Source of the DNA: Hyphomicrobiales bacterium
Lineage (GTDB): Bacteria > Pseudomonadota > Alphaproteobacteria > Rhizobiales > Rhizobiaceae
Reading direction: 5' to 3'
Assembly: GCA_900474095.1 (NCBI GenBank)
Contig: UCOA01000135.1
Coordinates: 1-49,382, forward strand
DNA length: 49,382 bases
Each line of letters starts with the position of its first letter. Within the stretch, counting starts at the first letter, position 1. Below the pieces are notes generated by a model. It saw only the letters and a program-made list of their open reading frames with translations, did no database searches and was not told where the DNA came from. Positions 35,028 to 44,026 of the stretch are shown here, piece after piece. Position numbers and translations under genes: made by a program.

Positions 35028-37178
35028 GTGAAGACGGTTTGCGATATCCGGCTGTTTGTGCCGAGGCTTTGGCTGATCGTGGCTGTCATGGTTATCGTCG
35101 CAGTCTGTGGCGGCAAATCCGTTCTTGCGCAGACGCCCACTCCAGCTGTATCCGAGCAAAAGATAGATCAGTTGATCAAGCTGCTCGACGATCCGGAAGT
35201 CCGGGCCTTGCTGAACAAGAGCGCAGCCACCCCCGCCTCGCCGGCTGCAGAACCAGCTGCGGACATGTCCGCTGAGACGTTCAGCACCTGGGGCAACCGG
35301 ATCCGCGAGCATCTGCGAAATATCGGGCAGGCCGTCCCGCAGGTTTCCTCCGAATTCATGCGCGCCGCCAGCACCATTGCGGCCGAGATCAATGGCCACG
35401 GCCCGTTCGGCGTGTTCCTGCTTTTCCTGACGCTGGTGCTGATCGGTCTCGGAGCGGAATGGCTGTTTCACCGCATTGCCAGCCGCAGCCGCGTCCACAC
35501 GGCGTTGGCGGCCAGCGAAAGCGTGCTGCATCGGACCGGCCACCACCTGTTTGCCGTTCTGGCGCCACTGGTGGCCTTCAGCCTGGCAAGCCTTGGGCTG
35601 TTCATGGCACTGACATGGCCGCCGCTTCTGGAAGCCATCATGCTGCCCTTGCTGCTGGGCGTCATCGCCTGCCGCTTCGTGACCCGTATTGCCCGGTTGC
35701 TGCTCGTTGGCCCGCCGTCCGCAAAAAGGCTGGAGGCCCCCCGGGGCCTCCTTGCGATTGATGCCGCCTCCGGCGTCTTCTGGTACAAGCGCATCTTCTG
35801 GTTCTCCTGCATCTTTTTTGCCGGCTGGGCGCTCGCCGGTGTGATGACGGCGCTTCATATCGCACCTGCGGTTCGAGGCGTCGTTGTCTATATGTTAGGC
35901 CTCGGCCTTTTGCTGGTTGGCATCGAAACCATCTGGAACCGCCCTGCCGCCATTGCACGGCCGCAGGGTCGCGGTGTGATGGAGTGGGCTCTGACGGCCT
36001 ATCTCTGCCTGTTGTGGGGTCTGTGGGTCGCAGGCGTGATCATCATTCTGTGGCTCGGCATCTATTTACTGATCCTGCCCGGTCTTTTGAAGACGACGAC
36101 CGCAACGGTACGAAATGCATTCGCCGCCAAGCCTGATGCCCCCGACAACGGAAATCCGGTGTTCGAGGTCCTTGTCGAACGGGGTGCGCGGGCCGGCGTC
36201 ATCGCGCTTGCCGTCGCGTGGCTCGCCTTCCTGGTCAACAAGCGATCCTCGATGTTCACCGGGGACGGAATGGCCGACCGTCTCATTCAAGGCGTCCTGG
36301 TGGGAGCCATCATTCTGCTTGTCGCCGATATTCTCTGGCAGATCGCCAAGGCAGTCATCAACCGTACGATCGACCGAGCACGAATTGCCACCGGCGACGA
36401 TGCCCATCATGCTCGAAACGCCCGCCTCCTGACATTGTTGCCGATTCTGCGAACCATGCTGGCGATCGTCATAGGATTGATTGCCGTCATGATGGTGCTG
36501 TCCGGCCTCGGTGTGCAAATCGGCCCGCTGATAGCCGGCGCCGGCATCTTCGGCGTGGCAATCGGTTTCGGCTCGCAGACACTGGTCAAGGACGTGATCA
36601 GCGGCGTGTTCTACATGATGGACGATGCCTTCCGCGTCGGGGAATACATCCAGGCGGGCAGCTACAAGGGGACGGTAGAATCCTTCAGCATCCGCTCCAT
36701 CAAGCTGCGCCACCACCGCGGCCCGGTATTTACCGTGCCCTTCGGCTCGCTCGGCGCCATCGAGAACATGAGCCGCGACTGGGTGATCGACAAGTTCACC
36801 ATCTCGGTCAGCTATGACACCGACATCAACAAGGTCCGCAAAATGGTCAAGGGCGTCGGCGCGGCGCTGCTCCAGGACGAGGAGTTCGGACCCTTCATCA
36901 TCGAAACCGTCAAGATGAAGGGCGTTGAGCAGTTCGGCGACTACGGCATCAGTCTAAGCTTTGCGATGATGACCAAGCCGGGCTACCAGACGATGATCCG
37001 CCGGCGTGCATACATGATGATCCGCGAGGTCTTCGTCCAGAACGGCGTCGTCTTTGCGTCGCCGACGGTCCAGGTGGCGGGCGGCGACCAGTCCTCCGCT
37101 GCTGCCGCGGCTGCGACGGTCAAAGCTGCGATGGACCAGAAGAAGGTCGAGGGCGGAGCAGGAGGCGAGGGGGCTTGA
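35028..37178 (+). CDS. Large MscS-type mechanosensitive channel
   Basis: About 716 residues from GTG 35028 (AAGGGG upstream; a TTG at 34983 has none). Signal-like N-terminus (LIVAVMVIVAVCGGKSVLAQT), a periplasmic helical region (about 35-120), about ten transmembrane segments, then the MscS core: pore helix region LIAGAGIFGVAIGFGSQTLV, DVISGVFYMMDDAFRVGEYI, and the beta-domain IRSIKLRHHRGPVFTVPFGS. It ends in an Ala/Lys/Gly tail. Larger than E. coli MscS (286), similar to the MscM-like/YbdG class. Inner-membrane channel that opens on osmotic downshift. Confidence 0.93.
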   Translation: MKTVCDIRLFVPRLWLIVAVMVIVAVCGGKSVLAQTPTPAVSEQKIDQLIKLLDDPEVRALLNKSAATPASPAAEPAADMSAETFSTWGNRIREHLRNIGQAVPQVSSEFMRAASTIAAEINGHGPFGVFLLFLTLVLIGLGAEWLFHRIASRSRVHTALAASESVLHRTGHHLFAVLAPLVAFSLASLGLFMALTWPPLLEAIMLPLLLGVIACRFVTRIARLLLVGPPSAKRLEAPRGLLAIDAASGVFWYKRIFWFSCIFFAGWALAGVMTALHIAPAVRGVVVYMLGLGLLLVGIETIWNRPAAIARPQGRGVMEWALTAYLCLLWGLWVAGVIIILWLGIYLLILPGLLKTTTATVRNAFAAKPDAPDNGNPVFEVLVERGARAGVIALAVAWLAFLVNKRSSMFTGDGMADRLIQGVLVGAIILLVADILWQIAKAVINRTIDRARIATGDDAHHARNARLLTLLPILRTMLAIVIGLIAVMMVLSGLGVQIGPLIAGAGIFGVAIGFGSQTLVKDVISGVFYMMDDAFRVGEYIQAGSYKGTVESFSIRSIKLRHHRGPVFTVPFGSLGAIENMSRDWVIDKFTISVSYDTDINKVRKMVKGVGAALLQDEEFGPFIIETVKMKGVEQFGDYGISLSFAMMTKPGYQTMIRRRAYMMIREVFVQNGVVFASPTVQVAGGDQSSAAAAAATVKAAMDQKKVEGGAGGEGA

Positions 37179-37382
37179 AGAAGCGTTACTCGTCGTACAG
37201 TTCCCGCAACGTTTTCAGCGTCTGCTTGAGAACGCCGCCTGGCACGGAACCGAGGCGCCTGACGAGCCGTTGCTTGTCGAGCGCACGGGACTGTTCCAGC
37301 GCGCATCGGCTACAACAATGATTTAACGAAAGAGCGAAGAGCCGCCTGATGGTGATCAGCCGGCTTTCGCATTATCGCGTTC

Positions 37383-37763
37383 CTAGCGCTGGCGGGCCTT
37401 GCGGGCTGCATATCGGCGATCACGTTCCGCCTTGCGTTCGGCTTCGTCAGCCACCACACGGGCAATGCGATCGCGCTCGACCTGTTCGCGCGCTGTTGCG
37501 TCAGCCTTGGCTTCGGCCTCGGCCGCCGCGGTCAGGGCAGCCGCATCGGCGAGCTGTCGTTCGTGTTCCTGTTGCTTCAGACGGTCGCGCTCGGCGCGGC
37601 GGGCCTCGCGCGCTGCCGCATTTGCCTGCCGTTCGGCAAGCTTGGCAGCCAGCTCCGGATCATCAGCCTTCGGTGCCGTTGCAAACTTCTTCAGAAGCTG
37701 CTGCTTGGCTTCGGCCGCAGCTTTGCGCCGATCGGCAAAGCCATTATCGGTTGCGTGTCTCAA
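37383..37763 (-). CDS. DUF6481-like Ala/Arg/Glu-rich protein (126 aa)
   Basis: TTG start with AAGGA nine bases upstream. The N-terminal FADRRKAAAEAKQQLLKKF followed by KADDPELAAKLAERQA and a long Ala/Arg/Glu helix matches the DUF6481 pattern of rhizobia. Predicted to be one long charged helix, likely coiled coil. Function not known. It lies near a cold-shock gene and another small charged protein, all on the minus strand. Confidence 0.65.
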   Translation of the reverse strand: MRHATDNGFADRRKAAAEAKQQLLKKFATAPKADDPELAAKLAERQANAAAREARRAERDRLKQQEHERQLADAAALTAAAEAEAKADATAREQVERDRIARVVADEAERKAERDRRYAARKARQR

Positions 37764-37997
37764 TCTTCGTCGTCCTTGTTGGTAGATTTATCATTTGACC
37801 GGCCTTTGGCCGGCGAGAAGCTCGGGTCGCGAAAACCGCCCACCTGCCGTTTCGCATTTTGAGCTTTCCCAAGATAGAGTGGAAAATGTCAAAAAAACAG
37901 ATAGGCCACCATCTTTCGTGGCTTATTTTCAGGCGACCGAAGAATAGCATCGATGTGCCGGGCGGGAAAGCAGTGGCAGACAATAGGCGGTGGGCAG

Positions 37998-38213
37998 TCA
38001 GCGCTTGGTTGGTTTCCTTCGCGCCGGAACTTTCACGGGTGTGTTGGCTTCCTTTTCGAGGCGCATTTCGCGCAGTCTGAGCGTTTTTGCCTCACGCTGG
38101 GCGGCAACATCGTCGATCTCCGAAATCGTCCGGTTGCGAGCCATGAACTGGGTCTGCGTCCTGCTGAACGCTGATTCCGCCTGGTCGCGGGTTTTCGTTG
38201 AATTCTCGGTCAC
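37998..38213 (-). CDS. Small basic hypothetical protein (71 aa)
   Basis: GTG start with AAAGGAT seven bases upstream. Helical, very basic (38 percent charged by eye) with a lysine/arginine-rich C-terminus (KVPARRKPTKR). No family known to me. A terminator separates it from the upstream cold-shock gene, so it needs its own promoter, not identified. Confidence 0.6.
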   Translation of the reverse strand: MTENSTKTRDQAESAFSRTQTQFMARNRTISEIDDVAAQREAKTLRLREMRLEKEANTPVKVPARRKPTKR

Positions 38214-38250
38214 GGTGAATATCCTTTGGCTCTCTCACCTGAATGCCATG

Positions 38251-38279
38251 AAAAAAGGCCAGGCGATAAGCCTGACCTT
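38251..38279 (-). terminator. Intrinsic terminator of the cold-shock gene
   Basis: Minus strand: AGGTCAGGC, loop TTATC, GCCTGGCCT (one G-T wobble), then six T. It is 65 bases past the cold-shock stop. Confidence 0.85.
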
Positions 38280-38343
38280 CCATTGGGCGTTGCCTCGTCA
38301 ACGATGCCAGTACATCCGTGGTCACCGGAGAGGCTCGGTCCGA

Positions 38344-38553
38344 TTAGGCAGCCTGGAGCTGGCAAGCGGACATTTTGCCCGACTTGTTGTCGCGTTCCAT
38401 CTCGTAGCCGATCTTCTGGCCCTCGACGATTTCGCGCATACCGGCCCGCTCGACAGCGGAGATGTGGACGAAAACGTCCGGACCACCGTTGTCAGGCTGA
38501 ATGAAGCCGAAGCCCTTGGTGGAATTGAACCATTTAACTGTGCCAGTGGTCAT
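38344..38553 (-). CDS. cspA: Cold-shock-domain protein
   Basis: 69 residues, ATG 38553 with GAAAGGG upstream. Full [23 protein letters not shown] (RNP1 KGFGFI) and [12 protein letters not shown] (RNP2), then [11 protein letters not shown]. Binds single-stranded nucleic acid and acts as RNA chaperone. The transcript has a long leader of about 140 bases from a consensus promoter at 38700-38728, like other cold-shock mRNAs, and ends at a strong terminator. Rhizobia carry several csp copies; cspA is used by family, not by exact orthology. Confidence 0.95.
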   Translation of the reverse strand: MTTGTVKWFNSTKGFGFIQPDNGGPDVFVHISAVERAGMREIVEGQKIGYEMERDNKSGKMSACQLQAA

Positions 38554-38699
38554 AACGAACCCTTTCAATAGCAACATTGTATTCACCACTGTGCGACGCG
38601 CAGCGGTCAGTAGTCTCGATTTTTGAAGGGGGAAGTTCGTCAGAGACGCGGCAAGCGCGGGCAGAAACAAATATCGGTCAAACAACTATCGATGAGCGG

Positions 38700-38728
38700 T
38701 ATATAGGTTGATCTTTCCGGCTTGTCAA
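38700..38728 (-). promoter_or_regulatory. cspA: Consensus sigma-70 promoter of the cold-shock gene
   Basis: Minus strand: TTGACA (38728-38723), 17 bases, TATATA (38705-38700). Nearly perfect housekeeping promoter, unusual in GC-rich rhizobial DNA. It predicts a leader of about 140 bases before the cspA start. Confidence 0.75.
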
Positions 38729-38833
38729 CTTTTAGTTTTTTCAATCTGATGTAAACGCCTTTCGATTGTACCGTTTTTTTCTTCCCGTCAGGGCGCGCGG
38801 CACATCCCGACCGGCTTTCGCAAACTAATGATC

Positions 38834-38855
38834 GAACAGTTGCCTTTGACTGTTC
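38834..38855. promoter_or_regulatory. Inverted repeat upstream of the mhqO/mhqD-like operon
   Basis: Arms GAACAGT (38834-38840) and ACTGTTC (38849-38855) with an 8-base spacer, about 110 bases before the VOC gene. Pairing almost continues outward (GAT/ATC). Fits a MarR- or LysR-type operator; the regulator is not in the window. Confidence 0.4.
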
Positions 38856-38963
38856 ATCTTCTGAAGACAATCCGTCCAGCCCTGCATGTCTATCGCCTCT
38901 CCCGAAATAGGCACATCTATACCGCCGAAACGAGGCCCGCTTCGGGCAGAAAGGGATCAGATC

Positions 38964-39896
38964 ATGCTCACTCAGATCAAGGGGCTGCACCACGTCACCT
39001 CGATGGCCGCAGATGCCCGCACCAACAACCAGTTCTTCACCCACGTGCTCGGCCTGCGCCGGGTCAAGAAGACCGTCAACTTCGATTCGCCCGATGTTTA
39101 CCACCTCTATTATGGCGACGAGACCGGCGCGCCCGGCACGGTCATGACCTACTTCCCGTTCCCGGACATGGGATCCGGCCGACCGGGCACGGGCGAAGTC
39201 GGCACGACCGTCTTTTCGGTACCCGAAGGCTCGCTCGGCTTCTGGAGTGACCGGCTGTCGAAGCGCGGCGTTACCGGCCTGAAGGCGGAAGAGACTTTCG
39301 GCGAGAAGCGCCTGAACTTTGCCGGCTCCGATGGCGACGGCTTTGCTCTGGTCGAGGTCAGGGAGGACAACCGTCCGGTCTGGACGGCGAATGGCGTCGG
39401 TGAGGATCACGCGATCCGCGGCTTCCACTCCGTAGCCATGCGCCTCCGCGACGAAGGAGCAACCGCTGAACTTCTGAAGTTCATGGGTTATGAAACGTTC
39501 GAGGCCGGAGATGGCGTGACCCGGTTCATCATGCCTGGCAGCAATGGCGCCGGCATCGTCGATCTCGAAACCATGCCGAACATCCAGCACGGCCTGCAGG
39601 GTGCGGGCTCCGTGCACCATGTGGCTTTTTCGGTCGAAAACCGCGAAAAGCAGCTTGAGGTGCGCAAGGCGCTGATGGATACCGGCTACCGCGTCACGCC
39701 GGTGATCGACCGCGACTACTTCTGGGCGATTTATTTCCGCACGCCGGGTGGTGTGCTGTTCGAGATCGCCACCAACGAACCGGGCTTCGACCGCGACGAG
39801 GATACCGCGCATCTCGGCGAAGCGCTGAAACTGCCGCAGCAGCACAAGCATCTGAGACCGATCCTCGAACAGCATCTGCAAAAGCTCGAAGGCTAA
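38964..39896 (+). CDS. VOC-superfamily ring-cleaving dioxygenase (MhqO-like)
   Basis: 310 residues, ATG 38964 with AAAGGGA upstream. Two vicinal-oxygen-chelate modules: GLHHVTSMAADARTNNQFFT with DVYHLYYGDETGAPGTVMTY, and IRGFHSVAMRLRDE, GSVHHVAFSVENRE, FEIATNEPGFD. The metal ligand pattern is His (GLHHVTS), His (SVHHVAF) and Glu (LFEIATN). The family (MhqA/MhqO) is linked to quinone and hydroquinone detoxification in Bacillus. It is followed 12 bases later by a MhqD-type hydrolase, supporting the same role here. Confidence 0.9.
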   Translation: MLTQIKGLHHVTSMAADARTNNQFFTHVLGLRRVKKTVNFDSPDVYHLYYGDETGAPGTVMTYFPFPDMGSGRPGTGEVGTTVFSVPEGSLGFWSDRLSKRGVTGLKAEETFGEKRLNFAGSDGDGFALVEVREDNRPVWTANGVGEDHAIRGFHSVAMRLRDEGATAELLKFMGYETFEAGDGVTRFIMPGSNGAGIVDLETMPNIQHGLQGAGSVHHVAFSVENREKQLEVRKALMDTGYRVTPVIDRDYFWAIYFRTPGGVLFEIATNEPGFDRDEDTAHLGEALKLPQQHKHLRPILEQHLQKLEG

Positions 39897-39908
39897 GGGA
39901 GAAACAAA

Positions 39909-40508
39909 ATGGTTGATTATGGCTACGTGCACCGGCTGAAGGCAGGTGCACCCGGAAACCCGATCTTCTTCGTCTTCCATGGGACCGGCGGCGACGAGAG
40001 GCAGTTCTTCGAATTCGGCGGCGACCTCCTGCCGGATGCGACCATCGTCTCGCCGCGCGGCGATGTGTCCGAACATGGGGCGGCGCGCTTCTTCCGGCGC
40101 ACCGGCGAGGGCGTCTACGACATGGCGGACCTTGCCCGGGCGACCGACAAGATGGCGGCGTTCGTCGCCACGCTTGCCAGGGAACACGAGGCTTCAGACG
40201 TGATCGGACTTGGCTTTTCGAACGGCGCCAACATCCTTGCCAACCTGCTGATCGAGAAGGACCTGTTCGACAAGGCGATCCTCTTGCATCCGCTCATTCC
40301 CTTCAAGCCGAAGGACAATGCAGCGCTCGAGGCCAGGCAGATCCTGATCACCGCCGGCCAGCGCGACCCCATTTGCCCGGCTCCGCTGACGCAGGCCCTT
40401 GCGGACTATTTTAAGGCACAGAAGGCGGCCGTGGATATCGAATGGCACACGGGCGGGCATGACATCCGCCCGAACGAGATCGAGGCGATCAAGCGGTTTT
40501 TGGGGTGA
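39909..40508 (+). CDS. Alpha/beta hydrolase (MhqD-like carboxylesterase)
   Basis: 199 residues. Serine hydrolase with oxyanion region FHGTGGDERQF, nucleophile elbow GFSNGAN, acid in ITAGQRDPICP and catalytic His in HTGGHDIRPNE; size fits the small phospholipase/carboxylesterase group. Second gene of the operon with the MhqO-like dioxygenase, 12 bases apart. In Bacillus MhqD and MhqO belong to the same quinone-stress regulon, so a role in detoxifying quinones or their ring-cleavage products is inferred. Confidence 0.9.
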   Translation: MVDYGYVHRLKAGAPGNPIFFVFHGTGGDERQFFEFGGDLLPDATIVSPRGDVSEHGAARFFRRTGEGVYDMADLARATDKMAAFVATLAREHEASDVIGLGFSNGANILANLLIEKDLFDKAILLHPLIPFKPKDNAALEARQILITAGQRDPICPAPLTQALADYFKAQKAAVDIEWHTGGHDIRPNEIEAIKRFLG

Positions 40509-40581
40509 GGCGGCTAGCTGCGGGTGGGGGTGATCCCTTGCGTATCTGGAAAGTCACCCCACCTCCTCGCCTTGCGCCGAC

Positions 40582-40605
40582 CCACCCCCTTCAAGGGGAG
40601 GGTGG
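40582..40605. terminator. Imperfect GC-rich hairpin between convergent operons
   Basis: CCACCC ... GGGTGG with inner CCTT/AAGG pairing, in the 117-base gap between the hydrolase and ggt. Probably a bidirectional terminator or a dispersed palindromic repeat; no T-run. Confidence 0.4.
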
Positions 40606-40625
40606 AACCGCCGCGAACTTCCCCT

Positions 40626-42362
40626 TCAATATCCCCGTGCGGCCCCCGCTACAGCCCGGCTGTCAATGGCGCCGTTGTACCGCGCGCCGCCGCCTTCCTC
40701 GATTTCGGCCAGGTTCTCGCCGCCCACAAGAATGCCGGCCGCTTGGCCCCAGATCGGCCAACTGGCATCGATCTGCACGTCATGGCCCATTTCCGTCAGC
40801 AGCTTCAGCGTATCGGAGGACAGCGCATAGGGCTCCATATAGACCTTGTCCGGCAGCCACTGGTGATGGATGCGCGGGGCGTCGATGGCTTCCTGGATAC
40901 TCATGCCGTGGTCGATGACATTGATGATCGATTCCAGCGTGATGGTGATGATGCGGGCACCGCCGGGGCTGCCGATGACCATGAAGGGCTTGTCATCCTT
41001 GGAGATGATGGTCGGGCTCATCGACGACAGTGGTGTCTTCTTCGGTGCGATGGCGTTCGCCTCGCCCTGCACCAGGCCGTAAAGATTGGGTGAGCCCGGC
41101 TTGGAGGTGAAATCGTCCATCTCGTTGTTGAGAAGAATGCCGGTTCCGGCTGCGACGACGCCGGCGCCGAAGGAGCCGTTCAGCGTGTAGGTGACGGCAA
41201 CAGCATTGCCGTCCTTGTCGATGATCGAATAATGCGTCGTCTCGGTGCTTTCCCCCATGCCCTTCGGCATCAGGTCCTGTGAGATGCCGGCCTTGAATGG
41301 GTTGATCCTGGCGCGAATGTCCTTGGCATAGGCCTTGTCCAGCAGCTTTTCGACGGGGTTTTTGATAAAATCTGGATCGCCGAGCGCGGAGTTTCGGTCG
41401 ACATAGGCATGGCGCATGGCCTCGATCATCGCATGCACCGTCTGCGCCGAGCCATAGCCCGTGTAGGCGATCGGGTAGCCTTCCAAAACGTTGAGGATTT
41501 CACAAATGATGACGCCGCCCGAGCTCGGCGGCGGCGAAGAGACGATGTGGTAGCCGCGATAATCGCATTCGACCGGCTTCAGTTCGCGCACCGTATATTG
41601 CTCGAAATCAGCCTTGGCGAGAATACCGCCGGTCGCCGCGCTCGCCTTGACGATGTTGTCGGCGATGGCGCCCTTGTAGAAGGCATCCGGACCTTTCTCC
41701 GAGATGCTCGTCAGGCTCGCCGCAAGATCCTGCTGCACCAGCTTTTCGCCGATCTCGAAGGGCTTGCCGTCGGGTTTGAGGAAGATCGCGGCGGCCGCCT
41801 TGTCCTTTGACAGTTTCTTCGCGCCATTGGCGAGCGAGGCGACATCGCCCTGTTCGAGCACGAAGCCCTCCTTGGCGAAGCGGACCGCCGGGGCCAGAAG
41901 TTCGGCACGAGACAGCGTGCCGTAGCGCTCGCGCGCCATCTCGAAGCCCTTGACGGAGCCCGGCACGCCGACGGCGAGATATCCGTTGGTACTGACGCCT
42001 TTGACGATCTCGCCCTTGTCGTCGAGATACATGGTCTTGGTTGCAGCGAGCGGCGCGCGTTCGCGGAAATCGAGGAAAGTCGTCTTGCCGCCCTTCAGCC
42101 GAATGGTCATGAAACCGCCGCCGCCGATATTGCCGGCGGTCGGGTAGACGACGGCAAGAGCGTACCCGACGGCAACGGCGGCATCGACCGCATTGCCGCC
42201 CTGCTTCAGGATCTCGACGCCGACATCGGAGGCGAGGTGCTGGGCGGTAACGACCATGCCATTTTCGGACTTGACCGGCTCGGGCGAAGCGGCCAGCGCC
42301 GCCGAAAGAGTGATGGACAGGGCTAGAGCAATGGAGGCGACGGTACGGGGTACAGGCAGCAT
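40626..42362 (-). CDS. ggt: Gamma-glutamyltranspeptidase
   Basis: 578 residues from ATG 42362 (GGGAG upstream); earlier frame start has none. Periplasmic Ntn-hydrolase: signal peptide (TVASIALALSITLSAALAAS), then MVVTAQHLASDVGVEILKQGGNAVDAAVAV, and the autocatalytic site with nucleophile Thr about 375 in TTHYSIIDKDGNAV. Also GTGILLNNEMDDF and SSMSPTII. It cleaves gamma-glutamyl bonds of glutathione and other gamma-glutamyl compounds. Possible biological link with the ATP-grasp/N-formylglutamate genes is speculative, since they are 10 kb apart. Confidence 0.96.
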   Translation of the reverse strand: MLPVPRTVASIALALSITLSAALAASPEPVKSENGMVVTAQHLASDVGVEILKQGGNAVDAAVAVGYALAVVYPTAGNIGGGGFMTIRLKGGKTTFLDFRERAPLAATKTMYLDDKGEIVKGVSTNGYLAVGVPGSVKGFEMARERYGTLSRAELLAPAVRFAKEGFVLEQGDVASLANGAKKLSKDKAAAAIFLKPDGKPFEIGEKLVQQDLAASLTSISEKGPDAFYKGAIADNIVKASAATGGILAKADFEQYTVRELKPVECDYRGYHIVSSPPPSSGGVIICEILNVLEGYPIAYTGYGSAQTVHAMIEAMRHAYVDRNSALGDPDFIKNPVEKLLDKAYAKDIRARINPFKAGISQDLMPKGMGESTETTHYSIIDKDGNAVAVTYTLNGSFGAGVVAAGTGILLNNEMDDFTSKPGSPNLYGLVQGEANAIAPKKTPLSSMSPTIISKDDKPFMVIGSPGGARIITITLESIINVIDHGMSIQEAIDAPRIHHQWLPDKVYMEPYALSSDTLKLLTEMGHDVQIDASWPIWGQAAGILVGGENLAEIEEGGGARYNGAIDSRAVAGAARGY

Positions 42363-42689
42363 GATGTTCTCCCGGTTCCAGATGAAGCATCTTCGCCGAG
42401 ATCTGGCGGCAATACCACCTGTTTGACGACAGAATTGCCATGACATGCGAGAGAGCGGTTCCGGGTTTACTCAACCCTTGAGGAAGGAGGGCCGGAGCGA
42501 AGCGACGGGGGGTCGGTAACGGTTAAACTCATTGACAGGCCGGGGAAATCGCGCCGGGTGGGATTTTCAGCGATACTGGTCTTCGGCGCGACGCGGTCGG
42601 GAGCCGCTGCGTCGGCACGAGATTGCTGCTAAACAGATGTGAGTTCTCAAGCTCGATATCTTATCGCGATGGGGAATTCAGGAGCGCTG
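42363..42689. other. Divergent intergenic region ggt / coq7-like
   Basis: About 330 bases, must hold promoters for both genes. A TTGACA at 42532-42537 faces the coq7-like gene but has no convincing -10. No gene seen. Confidence 0.5.
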
Positions 42690-43292
42690 ATGCTACAATC
42701 CGATACTAACAGACCGAAGCTCCTTTCTGTGCCCGACGCGCTAACGATTGCCCGTATTGTCAGGGTCAACCACGCTGGTGAGTTCGGTGCGATCCGGATC
42801 TATTCGGCACAAATTCTGGTATCCGGTTGGTTCTGGCCGGATTGCGTACCGGCTTTATCTGAAATGCTTGAGGATGAACGGCGCCATTGCGCTCTTTTTC
42901 GCGAGGCCATGCCGATCCGAAAATCGCGACCTTGCCGTGTCATGCGGTTCTGGAGCTACGGCGGCTGGCTACTTGGTTTTCTGACAGCGCTTGTCGGTCG
43001 CCAGGGCATATGGGCCTGCACAGCTGCCGTAGAAGCTGCGGTGCATCGTCACCTCGATGATCAGTTGTATTTTCTCAAAGGGCGCGATCCTGAATTGAGC
43101 GGCATAGTCCTCTCGATTCGTGAAGAAGAGATCGCCCATCTGCGTTACGCGGAGGAACGACTGGTATCCCCGAATGCTGTACATCGTTCGTTACGGTTTG
43201 CAATTTCTGCGGCGACGGACAGCCTAATCTGGCTGTCTACCTGGGGAGATTCGACCCGAATGGCGCGGGTTCTGAGAGCGAGCAGAAGGTAA
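42690..43292 (+). CDS. coq7: Coq7-type demethoxyubiquinone hydroxylase
   Basis: 200 residues from ATG 42690, which has AGGAG five bases upstream (an earlier GTG at 42639 has none). Ferritin-like di-iron protein with all six ligands: Glu about 31 (NHAGEFGAIRIY), Glu/His about 63 and 66 (EDERRH), Glu about 115 (AAVEAAVHRH), Glu/His about 147 and 150 (EEEIAH). Hydroxylates demethoxyubiquinone in ubiquinone synthesis, in contact with the inner membrane. Stands alone; nearest neighbours are ggt and a toxin-antitoxin remnant. Other quinone biosynthesis genes are not present. Confidence 0.93.
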   Translation: MLQSDTNRPKLLSVPDALTIARIVRVNHAGEFGAIRIYSAQILVSGWFWPDCVPALSEMLEDERRHCALFREAMPIRKSRPCRVMRFWSYGGWLLGFLTALVGRQGIWACTAAVEAAVHRHLDDQLYFLKGRDPELSGIVLSIREEEIAHLRYAEERLVSPNAVHRSLRFAISAATDSLIWLSTWGDSTRMARVLRASRR

Positions 43293-43398
43293 CATCGGTC
43301 CTCGCTGACGATGGGAGTGTCTGGGAGGCCACCGCCCTTCTTGAAGTGGTGCACCCGATGTAATACCTTAATTTGGACAATCCTTACCGAGGTCCACG

Positions 43399-43632
43399 AT
43401 GAGCGCGACATTGACGACGAAAGGTCAGGTGACCATTCCGAAACCAGTGCGGGATTTCCTTGGCATCGTACCGGGAACACGGGTGGATTTTCAGCGGGCT
43501 GCGGACGGCACCGTGATTTTGACGCGGGCAGATGAACAACGACCGGCAAGCCGCTTCAGCAAGCTGCGCGGGCATGCCGGAAAAGGGCTGAGCACCGACG
43601 CCATCATGGCGCTGACGCGCGGTGACGAGTGA
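43399..43632 (+). CDS. AbrB/MazE-type antitoxin
   Basis: 77 residues; GAGG before the ATG. SpoVT-AbrB swapped-hairpin domain: SATLTTKGQVTIPKPVRDFL, GIVPGTRVDFQRAADGTVIL, then an Arg-rich toxin-binding tail (RFSKLRGHAGKGLSTDAIM). Typical VapB/AbrB antitoxin of a PIN-domain toxin, and normally binds its own promoter. Its stop overlaps the toxin start (GTGA), the usual arrangement, but the toxin is broken. Confidence 0.9.
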   Translation: MSATLTTKGQVTIPKPVRDFLGIVPGTRVDFQRAADGTVILTRADEQRPASRFSKLRGHAGKGLSTDAIMALTRGDE

Positions 43633-44026
43633 CCCTCGGACACGAACGTGCTGCTCGTCGTGGTGACGGACGATCCGAACTGGGCAGACTGGTCGGTCGA
43701 ACAACTGGAAGCGGCAGCATTGCACGGCCCGCTTCTGATCAGTGACGTCGTCTATGCCGAGCTTGCGGTGCGCTATGAGCGGATAGAACGGCTGGAAGCC
43801 TTTCTCGCCGAGGCTGGTCTTGACATGGCCGCCATGCCGCGATCGGCGCCCTTTCTTGCCGGAAAGGTAAGTATCGCAAGGCGGGCGGTTCGCGCGCCGG
43901 CGTCCTGCCGGACTTCTTCATCGGCGCGCCAATGCCGCCGTCAATCAACTGAACCTGCTGACACGCGATACGGCGCGCTATCGGACCTATTTTCCGACGG
44001 TCAAGCTGTTTACACCCGACCGGTAG
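43629..44026 (+). pseudogene. Broken PIN-domain (VapC) toxin gene
   Basis: A complete VapC can be read only by changing frame three times: GTG 43629 (VTL), then from about 43639 (DTNVLLVVVTDDPNWADW ... LISDVVYAELAVRYERIERL), from about 43869 (KYRKAGGSRAGVLPDFFIGA) and from about 43928 (NAAVNQLNLLTRDTARYRTY) to TAG 44024. All four PIN acidic residues (D in DTN, E in YAE, D in PDFF, D in TRD) are present but in different frames. Either a decayed toxin or sequencing errors; three shifts in 300 bases favour decay if the reads are good. Confidence 0.85.

Noticed and set aside
38640-40187. 515-codon open frame on the minus strand
   Set aside because: It lies antisense to both the VOC dioxygenase and the hydrolase, which have clear family motifs and ribosome sites. 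The frame is open only because of GC-rich codon use; its translation has no recognised domain.
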